Source: Thermosipho sp. (in: thermotogales)
GTDB lineage: Bacteria > Thermotogota > Thermotogae > Thermotogales > Fervidobacteriaceae
DNA: 64,000 nt
Assembly: GCA_017656345.1 (NCBI GenBank)
Contig: JACDNZ010000002.1
Coordinates: 62,001 to 126,000 of the forward strand
Direction: 5' to 3'
Part shown: in pieces, positions 62,696 to 64,000 of the stretch
Layout of the letters: the number at the start of each line of letters is the position of its first letter
Position numbering within the stretch: the first letter of the stretch is position 1
Made by a program: the position numbers and the translations under genes
The notes under the pieces: generated by a model
Told to the model about the DNA's origin: nothing
Seen by the model: only the letters and a program-made list of their open reading frames with translations
The model's database searches: none

Positions 62696-64000
62696 ATGAA
62701 AAAATTCCTCCCTTTCATGTTGGTTTTAACAGCTGTTTTTATTTCCATTATAATTATTTTTACAAAAGGAAATGTATATACAGGACCTGAAGTCTTTTTG
62801 CCAGGATATAAATATGGTAAAGATTTAGAAGAAATCAAAAATGAAAATGTAAAAAATTTTGTAAAAGTCTCCAAAGATTTTAATGATGGTTCAAATATAT
62901 TACTCATTCTTTATGACCAAAACGGTTTTTTCAACAAAGAAAATACTTTAAAACTCAAAGCTCTTCAAAGAGAATTTGAAAACTCTTCATTCATAAAAGG
63001 TGTTTTAAGCCCTTTAAATTTGGTAAAAATTGAAGGTTTCAATAAATCATACTATGTTTCCGATGACACACTCCAAAAATCCATATTAAATGATCCAAAT
63101 GCAGAAAATTTGATTAGTCATGACGGCAAATACGTTATCTTAAATTTAATTTTTAAACCTGATATAAACGCAAGAAAGTACACCAATTTAATTGAAGAAA
63201 AAACCAAAAAACTGTTTGACAAATATTACTTATTCGGTGAACCTGTTATTGATAGCGAGTTGTTTAAAGAGCTATTAAATCAAACATATGTATATCCAGT
63301 AATAATGTTTGTTTTAATTGTGTTATTTTTTTATTTTCAAGTTCGTTCTTTTAAAATTTCACTTTTCATAGTTTTTGTTCCCATAATATCTTCAATTATA
63401 ACCATGGGAATGTTTTTCTTAACAGGAAGGCCATTAAATACTCTTACAGTGATGATGGTTTCTTTCTTATTAATAATAGGATCAGGATATGGTCTACATT
63501 TTTATAACGCCTTTCATAGATTTGATAATATCGATGAAACTAAAAAACATATTTCAAAACCAATTTTATTCTCAATGCTCACAACCGTTGCAGGATTCTT
63601 ATCATTTCTTTTTGTTGAAATTGAGGCTTTTAAAGAGCTCGGTATACTAGTATCTATTGGTTTATCAATAACAGTTGGCTTGATTTTTTTGCTGGGAGGA
63701 AATTACTTAAAATATCTGGAAAAACTCAATATTCCTTCTTCACTTGGCATAAGATATCTTGGCAACAAAGTAGCGGTAATTTCTTTCGTAATATTCGTAA
63801 TTATTGGTGCTTTATCTCCTTTTATAATTAAAAACATTTCTATAAAATCGGATATGGTTTCCTATTTTTCAAAAAACTCCAAAATCGGAACAGCGTACAA
63901 AGTTATGGAAGATGTATTTAACTTTAGAGAACCTATTTATTTAGTTCTAGAAAAAGATACACCTTTTCTTGCAACTGATAATGATAAGATAAAAATAATA
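62696..64000 (+). CDS. RND/MMPL-family exporter, 3' part cut off by window edge
   Basis: The first 435 residues of a membrane protein that runs past the window end. It begins with a helix (FLPFMLVLTAVFISIIII), then a large external domain, then a block of helices from about residue 200 (YPVIMFVLIVLFFYF, SLFIVFVPIISSIITMGMFF, MMVSFLLIIGSGYGLHFYNAF). The last of these matches the sterol-sensing-like core of MMPL/RND exporters, with TTVAGFLSFLF following. A second repeat begins near the window end. Such proteins export lipids or hydrophobic compounds using the proton gradient. ATG 62696 follows AAAGGAGGG, 12 bases after the YkgJ gene. Confidence 0.85.
   Translation, partial: MKKFLPFMLVLTAVFISIIIIFTKGNVYTGPEVFLPGYKYGKDLEEIKNENVKNFVKVSKDFNDGSNILLILYDQNGFFNKENTLKLKALQREFENSSFIKGVLSPLNLVKIEGFNKSYYVSDDTLQKSILNDPNAENLISHDGKYVILNLIFKPDINARKYTNLIEEKTKKLFDKYYLFGEPVIDSELFKELLNQTYVYPVIMFVLIVLFFYFQVRSFKISLFIVFVPIISSIITMGMFFLTGRPLNTLTVMMVSFLLIIGSGYGLHFYNAFHRFDNIDETKKHISKPILFSMLTTVAGFLSFLFVEIEAFKELGILVSIGLSITVGLIFLLGGNYLKYLEKLNIPSSLGIRYLGNKVAVISFVIFVIIGALSPFIIKNISIKSDMVSYFSKNSKIGTAYKVMEDVFNFREPIYLVLEKDTPFLATDNDKIKII

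Overview
The window reads as chromosomal DNA of a low-GC member of the Thermotogota, most likely Thermosipho or a close relative. The evidence is the AT-rich sequence, AGA/AGG-dominated arginine codons, strong GGAGG ribosome binding sites, and a typical thermotogal gene set: an Omp-alpha-like toga anchor, an Rnf complex in C-D-G-E-A order, a short DnaE, endonuclease V, an MTA/SAH deaminase, a GH1 beta-glucosidase and a hybrid-cluster protein. I see no prophage, insertion sequence or CRISPR array. The genus is inferred, not proven.

Layout. 1-5620: fabF (cut by the window edge), bglA, hcp, a DMT-family permease and a methyltransferase, with well-formed divergent promoters and one bidirectional terminator. 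5631-10785: a minus-strand run of an ion transporter, a cation exchanger, guaB and a GH13 glycosidase. 10802-10950: tRNA-Gly(CCC) with its own promoter and terminator. 10953-15087: rnfCDGEA without rnfB. 15366-22520: plus-strand valS, folC, rsfS, mtaD, a radical SAM gene and a DUF72 gene. 22617-25656: an S41-like protease, an 880-base stretch without a clear gene, and a methyltransferase with foreign codon use. 25803: endonuclease V. 26466-39793: a long minus-strand envelope, division and translation cluster (LCP protein, hpt, mnmA, rrf2, LysM/3D lipoprotein, ftsY, FtsB/DivIC-like protein, minE, minD, prfB, PEGA protein, IMP cyclohydrolase domain, VIT-like transporter, rlmD). 40300-47126: minus-strand ruvB, yggS, yggT, nadK, phoU and a giant LptF/LptA/LptD fusion. 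47299-48439: acpP and a DUF89 gene. 48408-59051: minus-strand punA, nrnA, a pseudokinase/ATPase/GGDEF protein, murB, an M18 aminopeptidase, marR, the toga anchor and manA. 59134-64000: rpe, short dnaE, a YkgJ-like gene and the start of an RND/MMPL exporter.

The strongest candidate for something new is the 1117-residue protein at 40300-43653. It joins an LptF/G-type inner-membrane permease, an internal signal-peptide-like segment, an LptA/OstA-like domain and an LptD-like outer-membrane domain in one reading frame, in a phylum generally regarded as lacking LPS. Other points: two genes (a radical SAM protein and mnmA) appear to start at AUU; rnfB is missing from the rnf operon; a class-II-type activator dyad lies in front of hcp; and PurH is reduced to its cyclohydrolase domain.
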